Assembly: GCF_046630445.1 (NCBI RefSeq)
Contig: NC_092338.1
Span: forward strand, 151,638,501-151,702,500
From: Rutidosis leptorrhynchoides
Taxonomy: Eukaryota; Streptophyta; Magnoliopsida; Asterales; Asteraceae
DNA length: 64,000 bases
Direction: 5' to 3'
A program made the position numbers and the translations under genes. Numbering within the stretch: the stretch's first letter is position 1; each line of letters starts with the position of its first letter. The notes under the pieces were generated by a model. The model was not told the origin of the DNA. It ran no database searches and saw only the letters and a program-made list of their open reading frames with translations. Positions 47,171 through 60,300 of the stretch are shown here, one piece after another.

Positions 47171-48499
47171 TGTAGTGACCCGAACTTTTCCATGTTTATA
47201 TATATATTAAATGAAATTGTTATTTATATGATTAAGTGTTTCCAACATGTTAAGCAATCAAACTTGTTAAGACTTGATTAATTGAAATAGGTTTCATATA
47301 GACAATTGACCACCCAAGTTGACCGGTGATTCACGAACGTTAAAACTTGTAAAAACTATATGATGACATATATATGGATACATATATAGTTAACATGATA
47401 TTATGATAAGTAAACATATCATTAAGTATATTAACAATGAACTACATATGTAAAAACAAGACTACTAACTTAATGATTTTGAAACGAGACATATATGTAA
47501 CGATTATCGTTGTAACGACATTTAATGTATATATATCATATTAAGAGATATTCATACATCATAATATCATGATAATATAATAATTTAAAATCTCATTTGA
47601 TATTATAAACATTGGGTTAACAACATTTAACAAGATCGTTAACCTAAAGGTTTCAAAACAACACTTACATGTAACGACTAACGATGACTTAACGACTCAG
47701 TTAAAATGTATTTACATGTAGTGTTTTAATATATATTCATACACTTTTGAAAGACTTCAAGACACTTATCAAAATACTTCTACTTAACAAAAATGCTTAC
47801 AATTACATCCTCGTTCAGTTTCATCAACAATTCTACTCGTATGCACCCGTATTCGTACTCGTACAATACACAGCTTTTAGATGTATGTACTATTGGTATA
47901 TACACTCCAATGATCAGCTCTTAGCAGCCCATGTGAGTCACCTAATACATGTGGGAACCATCATTTGGCAACTAGCATAAAATATCTCATAAAATTATAA
48001 AAATATGAGTAATCATTCATGACTTATTTACATGAAAACAAAATTACATATCCTTTATATCTAATCCATACACCAACGACTAAAAACACCTACAAACACT
48101 TTCATTCTTCAATTTTCTTCATCTAATTGATCTCTCTCAAGTTCTATCTTCAAGTTCTAAGTGTTCTTCATAAATTCCAAAAGTTCTAGTTTCATAAAAT
48201 CAAGAATACTTCCAAGATTGCAAGTTTACTTCCAAGTTTTCTAAATCCATTCCAAGTAATCATCCAAGATCAAGAAACCTTTGTTACTTACAGTAGGTTA
48301 TCTTTATAATACAAGGTAATAATCATATTCAAACTTTAATTCAATTTCTATAACTATAACAATCTTATTTCGAGTGGAAATCTTACTTGAAATTGTTTTC
48401 GTGTCATGATTCTGCTTCAAGAACTTTCAAGCCATCCAAGGATCCTTTGAAGCTAGATCTATTTTTCTCATTTCCAGTAGGTTTATCCAAGGAACTTGA
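47171..48499 (+). repeat. 3' LTR of element A, left part
   Basis: Starts TGTAGTGACCCGAAC after GGGTAGGTAC (PPT region) and continues to the insertion point of element D, where CTTGA (48,495-48,499) is the target duplication. Confidence 0.93.
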
Positions 48500-50489
48500 T
48501 GTCACGACCCTACTTTTTCCGTTATCTTTTTCCGTTAATTATTTAACGACCGTTAACTGTTAGTGTGCCACGTCATTTCTATAACCTATATTATTATTTT
48601 TGTAATAATATATATATAATAATTATTATGTGTTATGTGAATATATGTATTCATATTTTAATTTATACGTTTCTACGTTCCGCGGATTTCCATCCGACGA
48701 ATCTTTTCGGTTTTTAAACCAACGGTCGAGCTTTCGGGATTTTTAAATCATAAATATTTTAAATATGATATTTTATGATCATATTATTATTAGGTGTGTT
48801 TATATTTATTTTTCGTCGCGCGTTCGTTATCCTTCCGGATTTTTAATCGCGTAAGCGTGTTTTCGCGTTTCGGGCTTCGTTCGGGATTTCGGGCCACAAG
48901 GAAATTAACTTTTAACAAAATTGGACCCATGGGGCCCACCCCCATGCAAATTCGGCCGAAGCCAAGGGGGGGAGGGGGTTACTTCTCCTTGTTTTCTTTT
49001 TTTTGAGATTTCATCTTATCACTTTCCAATTTATCAAAAACCTAAATTAATTTTGCTCTCCTCCCTCTTTCCTTCTTCCTTGGGCGACGCCACCACCAAC
49101 ACCATTCATCATCATCCATCAACAATATATTACTTGGATCATTAAATCGTTCACATAATCGGTTTCCTCTCGTCTTTCTCTACGCGACTACGTTGATCGT
49201 TTCTCGATTAGGGTATAAACCCTAACCCTAGAATCTTCTATTTTTCATTTATATTTCTGTATTTTGAGTTTATATTATTAGTATGATGTATATTAGTTGT
49301 TGTAATGTTGTTTGGATGCATAGAATTACTCGTTTGTACATGTTTTCGGTTTGTAAATTTTGGACAGCAGTTTGATTCGTATATTCTGACTTTGTAACTG
49401 ATATGAATGTTAAAATAAAGTACATAAATGAGTTCCTCTCATCAAGGCATTAATTTTAGACTCCGGATTCATGTCGTTTCGATTCCCGGAGCCCTAGATA
49501 TGCTTAATTTGGTTTTTGTTAAAGATTGAAAGGTGTTCTTGGCATGAACAAGGTTGGGTCCGACTTTGTGACCATCTTTGGTGTCTTTAGGGTGTGTTAT
49601 TTGGTTAGGACTGATGGTGGGACGAATTTTTATGTTCGGGTCACCTAAATCCGAGCCACGGTTCACCCGTTGTGCCCGAATTACCGTTTTGAGTAAATTG
49701 ATTTCCCAAATGTTGTCATGGCTGATATCCACGACCTAGGGACTGTTATTGGAGTGTTCTTGAGTTCATAATTGTGTCGGGTGGTTTGAGTAGGTGAAGT
49801 TGCATATGTGGCTTGCCCGAAACCGACACCCGGGGCTCAAGATACGACCCGACGAACTTTTAAACTTAAAACTTATGGTTCATGATTAAACTTATGTTAA
49901 AATTAATGGATTTCATTATTAATCAATTACTTATGATAAAAGAAGTAATTATTATTATTTAAAACTTGTGATATAAATATTTATTATATCATTTAATTAT
50001 TAATTATAATTTAATTAACATTTTAATTAAACTTATGATTAGTAATACTTTTATTATTAAAGGAAAATACTTATGATAAGTATTAAATTTGTTTTTGTGA
50101 AATTATTAAAAGACTTATAATAAATATTAAATAATTATTTAATTATTATAAGACTTAATTATTATTTAATTATGATTTAATTATTAAATACTTATGATTT
50201 AATAATTTTAATTAGAAACTTATGATATGATTAATAATTCATTATTAATTAATAATACTTATGATATGATTTAAAATTTATTATAAATTAATAATATTTA
50301 TATTATGATTAATATTTAATTAATTAATTAAATACTTATGTTATACTAATTATAACATTTCAACTTATATTAACTTTAATAATTCATTTTATTTAATTAA
50401 ACTTATGTTAAGACATTATTATACACTTTTGACTTTAAATAACATTATAACCTATGTTATTATTATAACTTACACTTTTAAAATTAATG

Positions 50490-50565
50490 TTGACTATGTT
50501 TGACCAAGGTTGACTTTTGAGTTGACTTTCGGTTGACTTTGACTTTCAGTTGACTTCTGTTGACT
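50490..50565 (+). promoter_or_regulatory. Cluster of eight W-box cores (TTGACT/C) in the D 5' LTR
   Basis: Eight TTGAC[TC] words in 76 bp, all in one orientation, such as GTTGACTATG, TTTGACCAAG and GGTTGACTTTGACTTTC. TTGAC[CT] is the known binding core of WRKY factors. Repeated in the 3' LTR at 59,299-59,374. Function as an enhancer is inferred. Confidence 0.5.
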
Positions 50566-50572
50566 TTCTAAA

Positions 50573-50733
50573 TAAGAAAACTTTCCTAACTTCAAAACTT
50601 TCTAAAAATAGAACTTTCTAAATTTGGAAACTTTCCAAAAATAGAAACTTTCCAAAAATAGAAACTTTTCTAAAATAGAAAACTTTCCAAAAATGAAAAC
50701 CTGCTAAAAATAGAAACTTTCTAAAAATAGAAA
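50573..50733. repeat. Short tandem repeats (AAACTTTCCAAAAATAG)n in the D LTR
   Basis: About eight imperfect 16-19-bp units. The 3' LTR copy (about 59,382-59,541) differs slightly. Confidence 0.85.
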
Positions 50734-50951
50734 GTGTGTGTCCTTATGCTGTTCCAATCAAACCGATGCTTGCTGAGTAATGTTCTATGCCTACTTGCAA
50801 TATGTACAATAGCTATCATACTAAGACTTGGCCTAAGTTAGTTATTTATTTCGACCTGCTTTATTTATAGGTCGGCGTTGTGATCTTTCTTGATCACATT
50901 ACTTTACTTGCTGTTCGCTTGTTTGTGAGATTTCTTCAGTTGCTATTTAAG

Positions 50952-51439
50952 GTGAGTTATAGTCCCGTTTTTACATACTTTTCAAAGTATATTTTTGGGA
51001 TGTGATTACATGCAGATTTTTATTTACGTTTAGACACAAGTAACAGTTAAATTTAATTATTCATTGTGAGTTGGACAAAAATATTCCCTAGTCTGGTAAC
51101 TGTAATCATTGGTTTCTACCGGTGAACGCGAATCCTACGGATAGATCTATCGGGTTTGACAACCCCATTTCGAGCTAGTCGCGCTAGCAATTGATAATCG
51201 GAATGTTTAGTACTTCGTAATTTGTTGTAGATACACTGTCCAAGTGTATATTTTTATTGTGTTTGGCAAGGGTAAATAAAGGGTTAAGTGGTTACCAGGT
51301 GGCTCATTGATAATGGAATAATGTTTAATGTTTTCTAACATATTTTTTTTTAGATCTTGTGGTCTAAAGTTTACTTGTTTATTTAAACCTATAATTCACT
51401 CAACCTTTGTGTTGACAGTTTACTTGCATGTTTTCACAG
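50952..51439 (+). other. Splice-site-bounded block in the D 5' LTR (candidate leader intron)
   Basis: AAG|GTGAGTTATAG at 50,949-50,962 and TTTTCACAG|GT ending 51,439. Inside are TTTTTGGGATGTGATTACAT, CGCGAATCCTACGGATAGAT, hairpin ATACACT-gtcca-AGTGTAT (near 51,230-51,248) and hairpin TCAAC-CTTTGT-GTTGA (51,400-51,415). Use as an intron is inferred. Confidence 0.35.
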
Positions 51440-51761
51440 GTACTTGAGTTATTTGATGCTTCCGCTGTCGTTAGAAGAGTCTGCATGCATTTGGGCAGAT
51501 TTTATGAAACTATTAATGAAACTTAAGTTTGCATTCTATTTTGAATAATTTAAATTGTGGGTTTGTTGGCAATGTTTTGTGTCAACTTTTGGTTCATTAC
51601 TATGGTTGGTTGATTTAAACTACTTAATTGGGTTTGTTTCCTTTTTGGGCAACATTTTGAAATAAAAGAATGCAACTTTGTTTATTTAATTCATTTAAGT
51701 CCGATCAAGCTGTGGGACCAACTGACGGATCCGTTAAGTGTTTTGACGGGGTCGTCACATG

Positions 51762-51773
51762 TGGTATCAGAGC
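51762..51773 (+). other. Primer-binding site of element D
   Basis: TGGTATCAGAGC, two bases after the LTR, matches the 3' end of plant initiator tRNA-Met. Confidence 0.9.
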
Positions 51774-51954
51774 TCTGGTTGTAGGGAACTAGGCGGTCTT
51801 AATGTGGTCAACCCGTGGTTATTAGGGTGCATTAGAGTCTAGTCTACAGCCCGACCTTTTTGCTATAGCATTATTATGCATTTCATTTCGTATAAGTTAT
51901 ATTATTAGGTTTTATATCTTTTTGGTATGTGGTTTGCGGTTTTGCTGTTTGCAG

Positions 51955-52383
51955 ATGTCGACTTCGAGCGATAACTCTGTTGCTGCTCCTGCTCCACCGT
52001 CTCCTGCTAGACGTCGTGCTAATCAACCAGAGATCGATGATCCTGTTCATTACTATTTTTCTACCATTACTCATATGAACCGGGCTTATAATGAGGTGAC
52101 ACGTATTAACGCCCTTAGTGATTGTTTGCGCACCTTGCCACATAATGAAGTTATGGACGAGATCCGTGCCGACATGGGTAACTTTATCACTTTCAAGCAT
52201 AGGGTTGAGGATGCGAACCGCAAGCGTGATCGAGAAGTTAATGCTAAGTTCGAGGCTCTCGAGAGCACTGTTCGGGTGTTGAAGGAAGAGTTGGATGTTG
52301 TGAAAGGGAAGTTGCGTAAGTATGAGGATCCTGCTGAGACTCATGCTGGACCAGCTTATCACACCCGCTCTAAGCGAATGTGA
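51955..52383 (+). CDS. ORF0 of element D, coiled-coil leader protein (142 aa)
   Basis: Starts MSTSSDNSVAAPAPPSPARR, continues with a probable helical region (HYYFSTITHMNRAYNEVTRI) and a heptad-patterned coiled coil at about residues 85-125 (REVNAKFEALESTVRVLKEE, LDVVKGKLRKY), and ends in basic TRSKRM. The chosen ATG lies directly after TTTGCTGTTTGCAG, a good 3' splice site, which suggests expression from a spliced RNA. It precedes gag by 440 bp. No known family recognised. The E element has a comparable ORF at the same place. Confidence 0.65.
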   Translation: MSTSSDNSVAAPAPPSPARRRANQPEIDDPVHYYFSTITHMNRAYNEVTRINALSDCLRTLPHNEVMDEIRADMGNFITFKHRVEDANRKRDREVNAKFEALESTVRVLKEELDVVKGKLRKYEDPAETHAGPAYHTRSKRM

Positions 52384-52822
52384 TGTGATTATTCATATTG
52401 ATTATCTATTTCATCAGACTTAATGTCCTTTTTATGCATACATTTTGGGTTATGTACGGCGTTTTGCCGAGGATTTTATTAAGATTTTGTTATGGGATAT
52501 TTTTCATTATGTATGGATGGTTATTTTTATGACATCTATTATCATTATCATGTTTTATTTCTGATGTTGTGGCTCTTGGCATGTTATGTTATGCGTAATA
52601 TATGTTCATGTATGTTAGGTGCTATGTATGTTGTATGATGTTATCATAAAATATGTATGCATGTGATGGTTATTTCTATAACAATCATAACTGTCATGTT
52701 ATTACTCATAGTGTTAGTTGACTAATATCTTAATGGTTAGTCTTTTCGTGTTTTGATCTATTCCTTTATGACACTAGTATTATTCTTGGTACTAACGGAT
52801 GTGTTATTCTATTTTGAAGATC
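52384..52822. other. Spacer between ORF0 and gag of element D
   Basis: T-rich, non-coding. It contains many ATGTATG words. Nothing else recognised. Confidence 0.6.
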
Positions 52823-55800
52823 ATGCCTCCAAGAGAGTCCACTGAAGCGCGTATGCAACGCCTGATCAATGAAGGAATTGCTGCTGCTATGGCAGCAAAT
52901 GCTAATGTTAACGCCAATGTGAACAACAACGTGGGATGCTCCCACAAAACTTTTATGGCTGGTCGACCTCAAGAATTCAGTGGTACGGAAGGACCAATAG
53001 GGCTTACTCGTTGGTTCGAGAAAATCGAATCTATTTTCAGGGTCAGTCGAGTCCGTGAAGAGGACAAAGTTAGTTTCGCTAGTTGCACTCTCAAGGATAG
53101 TGCCTTGACATGGTGGAACAATCTGGTTAGTAGTTTGGGAAGCGATGTAGCTTATGGTTTGGCCTGGAATGATTTTAAGGAAAGATTGATCACCCGCTAT
53201 AGACCTCGGGGTGAGCTCAAGAAGCTAGAGGTTGAGCTCAAGAATTTGAAAATGCATGGCACCGAGTTAGATGCCTATGAACGAAGGTTTTTCGAGTTAA
53301 CTTTGCTGTGTCCTAGGGTTTATGCGGATGAGGACCGCAAAATTGAGGCTTACATTGATGGTTTGTCCGAGAAGATTGAACACGGGGTTGAGTCCAGTGA
53401 ACCCCAGACTATAGAGGCAGCTATGTCTATGGCCCACAAACTTAATGACAAGGTGTTGAGAAGAAGCAAGACTACAGTTGTTGAAAGCAGTGAGGAGGTT
53501 GTCAAGAAGGCTGATAATGGGAAACGAAAGTGGGATAACAACCGCAATCAAAACCAAAATCAGCAGAAGAAACAGGATACCTCAGGTGCTAACAACAGAA
53601 ATCAGCGTGTGTGTCCTCGTTGCTATAAAGTTCATGATGGTTACTGCACAGTTACTTGTAAGAGGTGCTCTAAGCAAGGGCACATTGCTAAAGATTGTAC
53701 AGTGCTTTTGCCGGGGTCTGCTACTCCCGCGACTGGTGGTAATAATAATAATGTTGGTAATAGAGGTTGTAACGGTAACGGTAACGGTAATGGGAAATCG
53801 AATAATGGAGGTAATCCAAGGGTTTGTTATGAGTGTGGGAAGCCGGGGCATTTCCGAGATGCTTGTCCCAACAAGAAGACTGCAGAGACTGCACGCGGCC
53901 GAGCGTTCAACATTAATGCTAAGGATGCGGAGGAAGATCCTAAGCTTGTTACTGGTACGTTCTCAGTCAACGATTTATCAGTTTATGTGTTATTTGATTC
54001 AGGGGCTGATTTAAGTTTCGTGTCGAGTAAATTAAGTCCGAGAATCAAAACGCCGTTAACTCTCTTAGACAATACTTATGTTGTTGAAGTAGCTAATGGT
54101 AAGGAACTTACTGCTAAGACTGTACATCGTAAGTGTAACATTAATCTGGGTGGTAGGGATTTCGAGATAGATTTGATACCGATTGAACTTGGTAGTTTTG
54201 ATATTGTTATTGGTATGGATTGGTTGTCCGCGAACCGTGCTGAGATCGTCTGTTATGATAAGGCTATTCGTATTACTGATGTGATTGGAGAGCCACTGAT
54301 GGTCTTTGGAGATAAGAAATGCAAACAGTTAAACCTTATTAGCTGTATGAAAGTTCGTAAACATCTCCGTAAGGGCTGTCATGCTATCCTTGCTCATGTT
54401 GTTGATCCTAGTAAGGAAGTAAAGAACGTTGATGACGTTCATATTGTTAGGGATTTTCCCGAGGTGTTTCCCGATGGCTTACCTGGCCTTCCGCCGCAAC
54501 GCGCGGTAGAATTCCAAATTGATCTTGTTCCCGGCGCTGCTCCTGTAGCACGTGCTCCTTATCGTCTTGCGCCTTCTGAACTTCAAGAATTGTCAAGTCA
54601 ACTCCGTGAGTTGTTAGACAAAGGTTTTATTCGTCCTAGTTCGTCCCCTTGGGGAGCTCCTGTTCTGTTTGTTAAGAAGAAGGATGGTTCTTTTCGTTTA
54701 TGCATTGATTATCGTGAACTGAATAAGCTCACTGTTAAAAATCGTTATCCTCTTCCGAGAATTGATGATCTGTTCGATCAGCTTCAGGGTTCTTCTGTTT
54801 ATTCAAAAATTGATCTTCGTTCTGGCTATCATCAGTTGCGTGTTAAAGAATCTGATGTTTCAAAAACTGCTTTTCACACCCGTTACGGTCACTTTGAATT
54901 TCTTGTTATGCCGTTCGGATTGACAAATGCACCTGCTGTGTTCATGGACCTCATGAACCGTGTGTGTAGACCCTATCTGGACAAGTTCGTTATTGTTTTC
55001 ATCGACGACATCCTTATCTATTCTAAGAGTGATGAAGAGCACGAAGAACACTTGAGGTTAGTGCTTGATTTGTTAAAGAAAGAAGAGTTGTACGCTAAAT
55101 TCTCTAAGTGTGCTTTTTGGTTAAGAGAAGTTCAGTTCCTTGGTCACATTGTTAGCAAACAAGGAATACAAGTTGATCCTGCTAAAATTGAGGCGATTGA
55201 AAAGTGGGAAACCCCGAAAACTCCTACTCAAATTCGTCAGTTCTTAGGATTGGCAGGTTACTATCGAAGGTTCATCCAGGATTTCTCTCGTATAGCGAAA
55301 CCTCTGACTGCTTTAACGCATAAAGGGAAAAAGTATGAGTGGAAGGATGAACAGGAGAATGCTTTTCAGATTTTGAAGAAGAAACTGACTACCGCTCCGA
55401 TATTGTCTCTACCGGAGGGTAATGATGATTTTGTTGTTTATTGTGACGCTTCGCGTCAAGGCTTTGGTTGTGTTTTGATGCAACGAAAGAAAGTTATTGC
55501 GTACGCATCACGTCAGTTGAAGATTCACGAGCAGAACTATACAACTCATGATTTAGAGTTCGGGGCCGTTGTTTTTGCACTTAAGATTTGGAGACATTAT
55601 TTGTATGGGGTCAAGAGTACTGTGTACACAGATCACAAAAGTCTTCAACATATCCTCGATCAGAAACAGTTGAACATGAGACAACGAAGATGGATTGAGA
55701 CGTTGAATGATTACGATTGTGACCTTTTGTATCACCCGGGTAAGGCCAATGTTGTGGCTGATGCATTGAGTCGTAAAGAAAGGACTGAACCTCGCAGGGT

Positions 55801-57286
55801 TAGGGCCTTGAATATGACAGTTAGATCAAACCTCGCAAGGCAGATTCTTGAGGCACAACAAGAAGCCTTAAAGGAAGAGAATTTTGTGGAAGAGAACGTA
55901 AGAGGTATGGCTAAGAAATTTGAGATTCGAGCAGATGGTACTAGGTACTTTGTAGGACGTCTTTGGGTTCCGAAGTTTGGTGAACTGCGACAACTTGTTT
56001 TGGATGAGGCTCATAAGTCTAGGTACTCTATTCATCCTGGTTCAGGAAAGATGTATCATGATCTTAAGGAGCTGTATTGGTGGCCAAATTTGAAAGGTGA
56101 TGTGGCTACGTATGTGGCTAAGTGTTTGACCTGTTCTAAGGTCAAAGCTGAACATCAAAAACCGTCCGGATTGTTGGTACAACCAGAAATTCCCGAGTGG
56201 AAGTGGGAAGGTATCACTATGGATTTTATCACTAAGTTACCAAGAGTTTCGGGTGGCTACGATGCGATTTGGGTGATTGTAGATCGACTCACTAAGTCGG
56301 CTCACTTTTTGCCGATTAGGGAAACCGATTCCATGGAGAAACTCACCCGTTTGTATTTGAAAGAGATTGTTTCGAGGCATGGTGTTCCCGTTTCTATAAT
56401 TTCCGACAGAGATAGTCGATTTGTATCGAGATTTTGGCAATCGTTGCAAGAAGCCTTGGGCACTAGATTGGATATGAGCACCGCTTATCATCCTCAAACG
56501 GATGGTCAAAGTGAGAGGACCATTCAGACATTAGAAGATATGTTGCGAGCTTGTGTGATTGATTTTGGAAATGGGTGGGATAAGTATTTGCCGTTAGCTG
56601 AGTTTTCTTATAACAACAGCTACCACGCAAGTATTAAAGCCGCACCGTTTGAAGCATTGTACGGTAGGAAATGTAGATCTCCTATTTGTTGGAATGAGGT
56701 TGGGGATGCTCAACTTACAGGTCCAGAGATTATTCACGAGACTACTGAGAAGATTGTTCAAATTAAAGAAAGGTTGAGAACTGCTAAAAGTCGGCAAAAG
56801 AGTTATGCCGACAAAGGAAGGAAAGATGTTGAATTTCAAGTTGGTGATCGTGTTATGTTAAAAGTTTCGCCTTGGAAGGGTGTTATTCGTTTTGGTAAAA
56901 GAGAGAAGTTAAGTCCTCGTTTCGTGGGACCGTTTGAGATCATTGAAAGAGTTGGACCGGTGGCTTATCGTTTGAAGTTGCCACAAGAACTCAGTGTTGT
57001 TCACGATGTTTTCCATATTTCGAACTTAAAGAAGTGTTTGGCTGAATTTGATCAGACTATTCCTTTGGAGGAACTTCAAGTTGACAAGCAATTGCATTTT
57101 ATTGAGGAGCCAGTTGAGATCATGGACCGAGAGGTTAAGACTCTTAAACAGAGCAGAATTCCTATTGTTCGGGTCCGATGGAACGCTAGACGCGGTCCCG
57201 AGTTCACTTGGGAGCGTGAAGACCAAATGAAGCAGAAGTATCCGCATTTGTTCTCAGATGCCGAGTCAACCCCTGCGCCTGCTTAA
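52823..57286 (+). CDS. gag-pol polyprotein of element D (about 1487 aa)
   Basis: The start is taken at [20 protein letters not shown], just inside the open frame. Domains with rough residue positions: capsid 40-220 ([34 protein letters not shown]); zinc knuckles 278-291 ([14 protein letters not shown]) and 335-348 ([14 protein letters not shown]); protease around 390 ([12 protein letters not shown]); reverse transcriptase 600-790 with [20 protein letters not shown] and active site [10 protein letters not shown] near 725; RNase H 870-990 ([32 protein letters not shown]); integrase with HHCC zinc region near 1069-1110, catalytic stretches [21 protein letters not shown] and [27 protein letters not shown] near 1367; chromodomain-like tail 1430-1476 ([17 protein letters not shown]). 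The domain order RT-RNase H-integrase-chromodomain defines a Ty3/Gypsy chromovirus, probably Tekay/Del. It is uninterrupted. Confidence 0.97.
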   Translation: MPPRESTEARMQRLINEGIAAAMAANANVNANVNNNVGCSHKTFMAGRPQEFSGTEGPIGLTRWFEKIESIFRVSRVREEDKVSFASCTLKDSALTWWNNLVSSLGSDVAYGLAWNDFKERLITRYRPRGELKKLEVELKNLKMHGTELDAYERRFFELTLLCPRVYADEDRKIEAYIDGLSEKIEHGVESSEPQTIEAAMSMAHKLNDKVLRRSKTTVVESSEEVVKKADNGKRKWDNNRNQNQNQQKKQDTSGANNRNQRVCPRCYKVHDGYCTVTCKRCSKQGHIAKDCTVLLPGSATPATGGNNNNVGNRGCNGNGNGNGKSNNGGNPRVCYECGKPGHFRDACPNKKTAETARGRAFNINAKDAEEDPKLVTGTFSVNDLSVYVLFDSGADLSFVSSKLSPRIKTPLTLLDNTYVVEVANGKELTAKTVHRKCNINLGGRDFEIDLIPIELGSFDIVIGMDWLSANRAEIVCYDKAIRITDVIGEPLMVFGDKKCKQLNLISCMKVRKHLRKGCHAILAHVVDPSKEVKNVDDVHIVRDFPEVFPDGLPGLPPQRAVEFQIDLVPGAAPVARAPYRLAPSELQELSSQLRELLDKGFIRPSSSPWGAPVLFVKKKDGSFRLCIDYRELNKLTVKNRYPLPRIDDLFDQLQGSSVYSKIDLRSGYHQLRVKESDVSKTAFHTRYGHFEFLVMPFGLTNAPAVFMDLMNRVCRPYLDKFVIVFIDDILIYSKSDEEHEEHLRLVLDLLKKEELYAKFSKCAFWLREVQFLGHIVSKQGIQVDPAKIEAIEKWETPKTPTQIRQFLGLAGYYRRFIQDFSRIAKPLTALTHKGKKYEWKDEQENAFQILKKKLTTAPILSLPEGNDDFVVYCDASRQGFGCVLMQRKKVIAYASRQLKIHEQNYTTHDLEFGAVVFALKIWRHYLYGVKSTVYTDHKSLQHILDQKQLNMRQRRWIETLNDYDCDLLYHPGKANVVADALSRKERTEPRRVRALNMTVRSNLARQILEAQQEALKEENFVEENVRGMAKKFEIRADGTRYFVGRLWVPKFGELRQLVLDEAHKSRYSIHPGSGKMYHDLKELYWWPNLKGDVATYVAKCLTCSKVKAEHQKPSGLLVQPEIPEWKWEGITMDFITKLPRVSGGYDAIWVIVDRLTKSAHFLPIRETDSMEKLTRLYLKEIVSRHGVPVSIISDRDSRFVSRFWQSLQEALGTRLDMSTAYHPQTDGQSERTIQTLEDMLRACVIDFGNGWDKYLPLAEFSYNNSYHASIKAAPFEALYGRKCRSPICWNEVGDAQLTGPEIIHETTEKIVQIKERLRTAKSRQKSYADKGRKDVEFQVGDRVMLKVSPWKGVIRFGKREKLSPRFVGPFEIIERVGPVAYRLKLPQELSVVHDVFHISNLKKCLAEFDQTIPLEELQVDKQLHFIEEPVEIMDREVKTLKQSRIPIVRVRWNARRGPEFTWEREDQMKQKYPHLFSDAESTPAPA

Positions 57287-57320
57287 ATTTCGGGACGAAA
57301 TTTCCGTAACGGGGAGGTAC
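57285..57320 (+). other. Pre-PPT hairpin and polypurine tract of element D
   Basis: AAATTTCG-GGA-CGAAATTT (57,285-57,303) is a perfect 8-bp stem with a 3-nt loop. ACGGGGAGGTAC follows and abuts the LTR. Confidence 0.8.
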
Positions 57321-60300
57321 TGTCACGACCCTACTTTTTCCGTTATCTTTTTCCGTTAATTATTTAACGACCGTTAACTGTTAGTGTGCCACGTCATTTC
57401 TATAACCTATATTATTATTTTTGTAATAATATATATATAATAATTATTATGTGTTATGTGAATATATGTATTCATATTTTAATTTATACGTTTCTACGTT
57501 TCGCGGATTTCCATCCGGCGAATCTTTTCGGTTTTTAAACCAACGGTCGAGCTTTTGGGATTTTTAAATCATAAATATTTTAAATATGATATTTTATGAT
57601 CATATTATTATTAGGTGTGTTTATATTTATTTTTCGTCGCGCGTTCGTTATCCTTCCGGATTTTTAATCGCGTAAGCGTGTTTTCGCGTTTCGGGCTTCG
57701 TTCGGGATTTCGGGCCACAAGGAAATTAACTTTTAACAAAATTGGACCCATGGGGCCCACCCCCATGCAAATTCGGCCGAAGCCAAGGGGGGAGGGGGTT
57801 ACTTCTCCTTGTTTTCTTTTTTTTGAGATTTCATCTTATCACTTTCCAATTTATCAAAAACCTAAATTAATTTTGCTCTCCTCCCTCTTTCCTTCTTCCT
57901 TGGGCGACGCCACCACCAACACCATTCATCATCATCCATCAACAATATATTACTTGGATCATTAAATCGTTCACATAATCGGTTTCCTCTCGTCTTTCTC
58001 TACGCGACTACGTTGATCGTTTCTCGATTAGGGTATAAACCCTAACCCTAGAATCTTCTATTTTTCATTTATATTTCTGTATTTTGAGTTTATATTATTA
58101 GTATGATGTATATTAGTTGTTGTAATGTTGTTTGGATGCATAGAATTACTCGTTTGTACATGTTTTCGGTTTGTAAATTTTGGACAGCAGTTTGATTCGT
58201 ATATTCTGACTTTGTAACTGATATGAATGTTAAAATAAAGTACATAAATGAGTTCCTCTCATCAAGGCATTAATTTTATACTCCGGATTCATGTCGTTTC
58301 GATTCCCGGAGCCCTAGATATGCTTAATTTGGTTTTTGTTAAAGATTGAAAGGTGTTCTTGGCATGAACAAGGTTGGGTCCGACTTTGTGACCATCTTTG
58401 GTGTCTTTAGGGTGTGTTATTTGGTTAGGACTGTTGGTGGGACGAATTTTTATGTTCGGGTCACCTAAATCCGAGCCACGGTTCACCCGTTGTACCCGAA
58501 TTACCGTTTTGAGTAAATTGATTTCCCAAATGTTGTCATGGCTGATATCCACGACCTAGGGACTGTTCTTGGAGTGTTCTTGAGTTCATAATTGTGTCGG
58601 GTGGTTTGAGTAGGTGAAGTTGCATATGTGGCTTGCCCGAAACCGACACCCGGGGCTCAAGATACGACCCGACGAACTTTTAAACTTAAAACTTATGGTT
58701 CATGATTAAACTTATGTTAAAATTAATGGATTTCATTATTAATCAATTACTTATGATAAAAGAAGTAATTATTATTATTTAAAACTTGTGATATAAATAT
58801 TTATTATATCATTTAATTATTAATTATAATTTAATTAACATTTTAATTAAACTTATGATTAGTAATACTTTTATTATTAAAGGAAAATACTTATGATAAG
58901 TATTAAATTTGTTTTTGTGAAATTATTAAAAGACTTATAATAAATATTAAATAATTATTTAATTATTATAAGACTTAATTATTATTTAATTATTAAATAC
59001 TTATGATTTAATAATTTTAATTAGAAACTTATGATATGATTAATAATTCATTATTAATTAATAATACTTATGATATGATTTAAAATTTATTATAAATTAA
59101 TAATATTTATATTATGATTAATATTTAATTAATTAATTAAATACTTATGTTATACTAATTATAACATTTCAACTTATATTAACTTTAATAATTCATTTTA
59201 TTTAATTAAACTTATGTTAAGACATTATTATACACTTTTGACTTTAAATAACATTATAACCTATGTTATTATTATAACTTACACTTTTAAAATTAATGTT
59301 GACTATGTTTGACCAAGGTTGACTTTTGAGTTGACTTTCGGTTGACTTTGACTTTCAGTTGACTTCTGTTGACTTTCTAAATAAGGAAACTTTCCTAACT
59401 TCAAAACTTTCTAAAAATAGAACTTTCTAAATTTGGAAACTTTCCAAAAATAGAAACTTTCCAAAAATAGAAACTTTCCTAAAATAGAAAACTTTCCAAA
59501 AATGGAAACCTGCTAAAATAGAAACTTTCTAAAAATAGAAAGTGTGTGTCCTTATGCTGTTCCAATCAAACCGATGCTTGCTGAGTAATGTTCTATGCCT
59601 ACTTGCAACATGTACAATAGCTATCATACTAAGACTTGGCCTAAGTTAGTTATTTATTTCGACCTGCTTTATTTATAGGTCGGCGTTGTGATCTTTCTTG
59701 ATCACATTACTTTACTTGCTGTTCGCTTGTTTGTGAGATTTCTTCAGTTGCTATTTAAGGTGAGTTATAGTCCCGTTTTTACATACTTTTCAAAGTATAT
59801 TTTTGGGATGTGATTACATGCAGATTTTTATTTACGTTTAGACACAAGTAACAGTTAAATTTAATTATTCATTGTGAGTTGGACAAAAATATTCCCTAGT
59901 CTGGTAACTGTAATCATTGGTTTCTACCGGTGAACGCGAATCCTACGGATAGATCTATCGGGTTTGACAACCCCATTTCGAGCTAGTCGTGCTAGCAATT
60001 TATAATCGGAATGTTTAGTACTTCGTAATTTGTTGTAGATACACTGTCCAAGTGTATATTTTTATTGTGTTTGGCAAGGGTAAATAAAGGGTTAAGTGGT
60101 TACCAGGTGGCTCATTGATAATGGAATAATGTTTAATGTTTTCTAACATATTTTTTTTTTAAATCTTGTGGTCTAAAGTTTACTTGTTTATTTAAACCTA
60201 TAATTCACTCAACCTTTGTGTTGACAGTTTACTTGCATGTTTTCACAGGTACTTGAGTTATTTGATGCTTCCGCTGTCGTTAGAAGAGTCTGCATGCATT

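Larger units (their letters stand above)
48500..51759 (+). repeat. 5' LTR of element D (3260 bp)
   Basis: Starts TGTCACGACCCTAC and ends GACGGGGTCGTCACA. It contains an AT-rich segment rich in ACTTATGAT words (49,870-50,460), a W-box cluster (50,490-50,565), short tandem repeats (50,573-50,733) and a splice-like block (50,952-51,439). Confidence 0.95.

Noticed and set aside
57615-57965. 116-codon frame in the D LTR (also 48,794-49,006)
   Set aside because: The frame differs between the two LTR copies after a one-base length change in a G run, so it is not conserved as protein.
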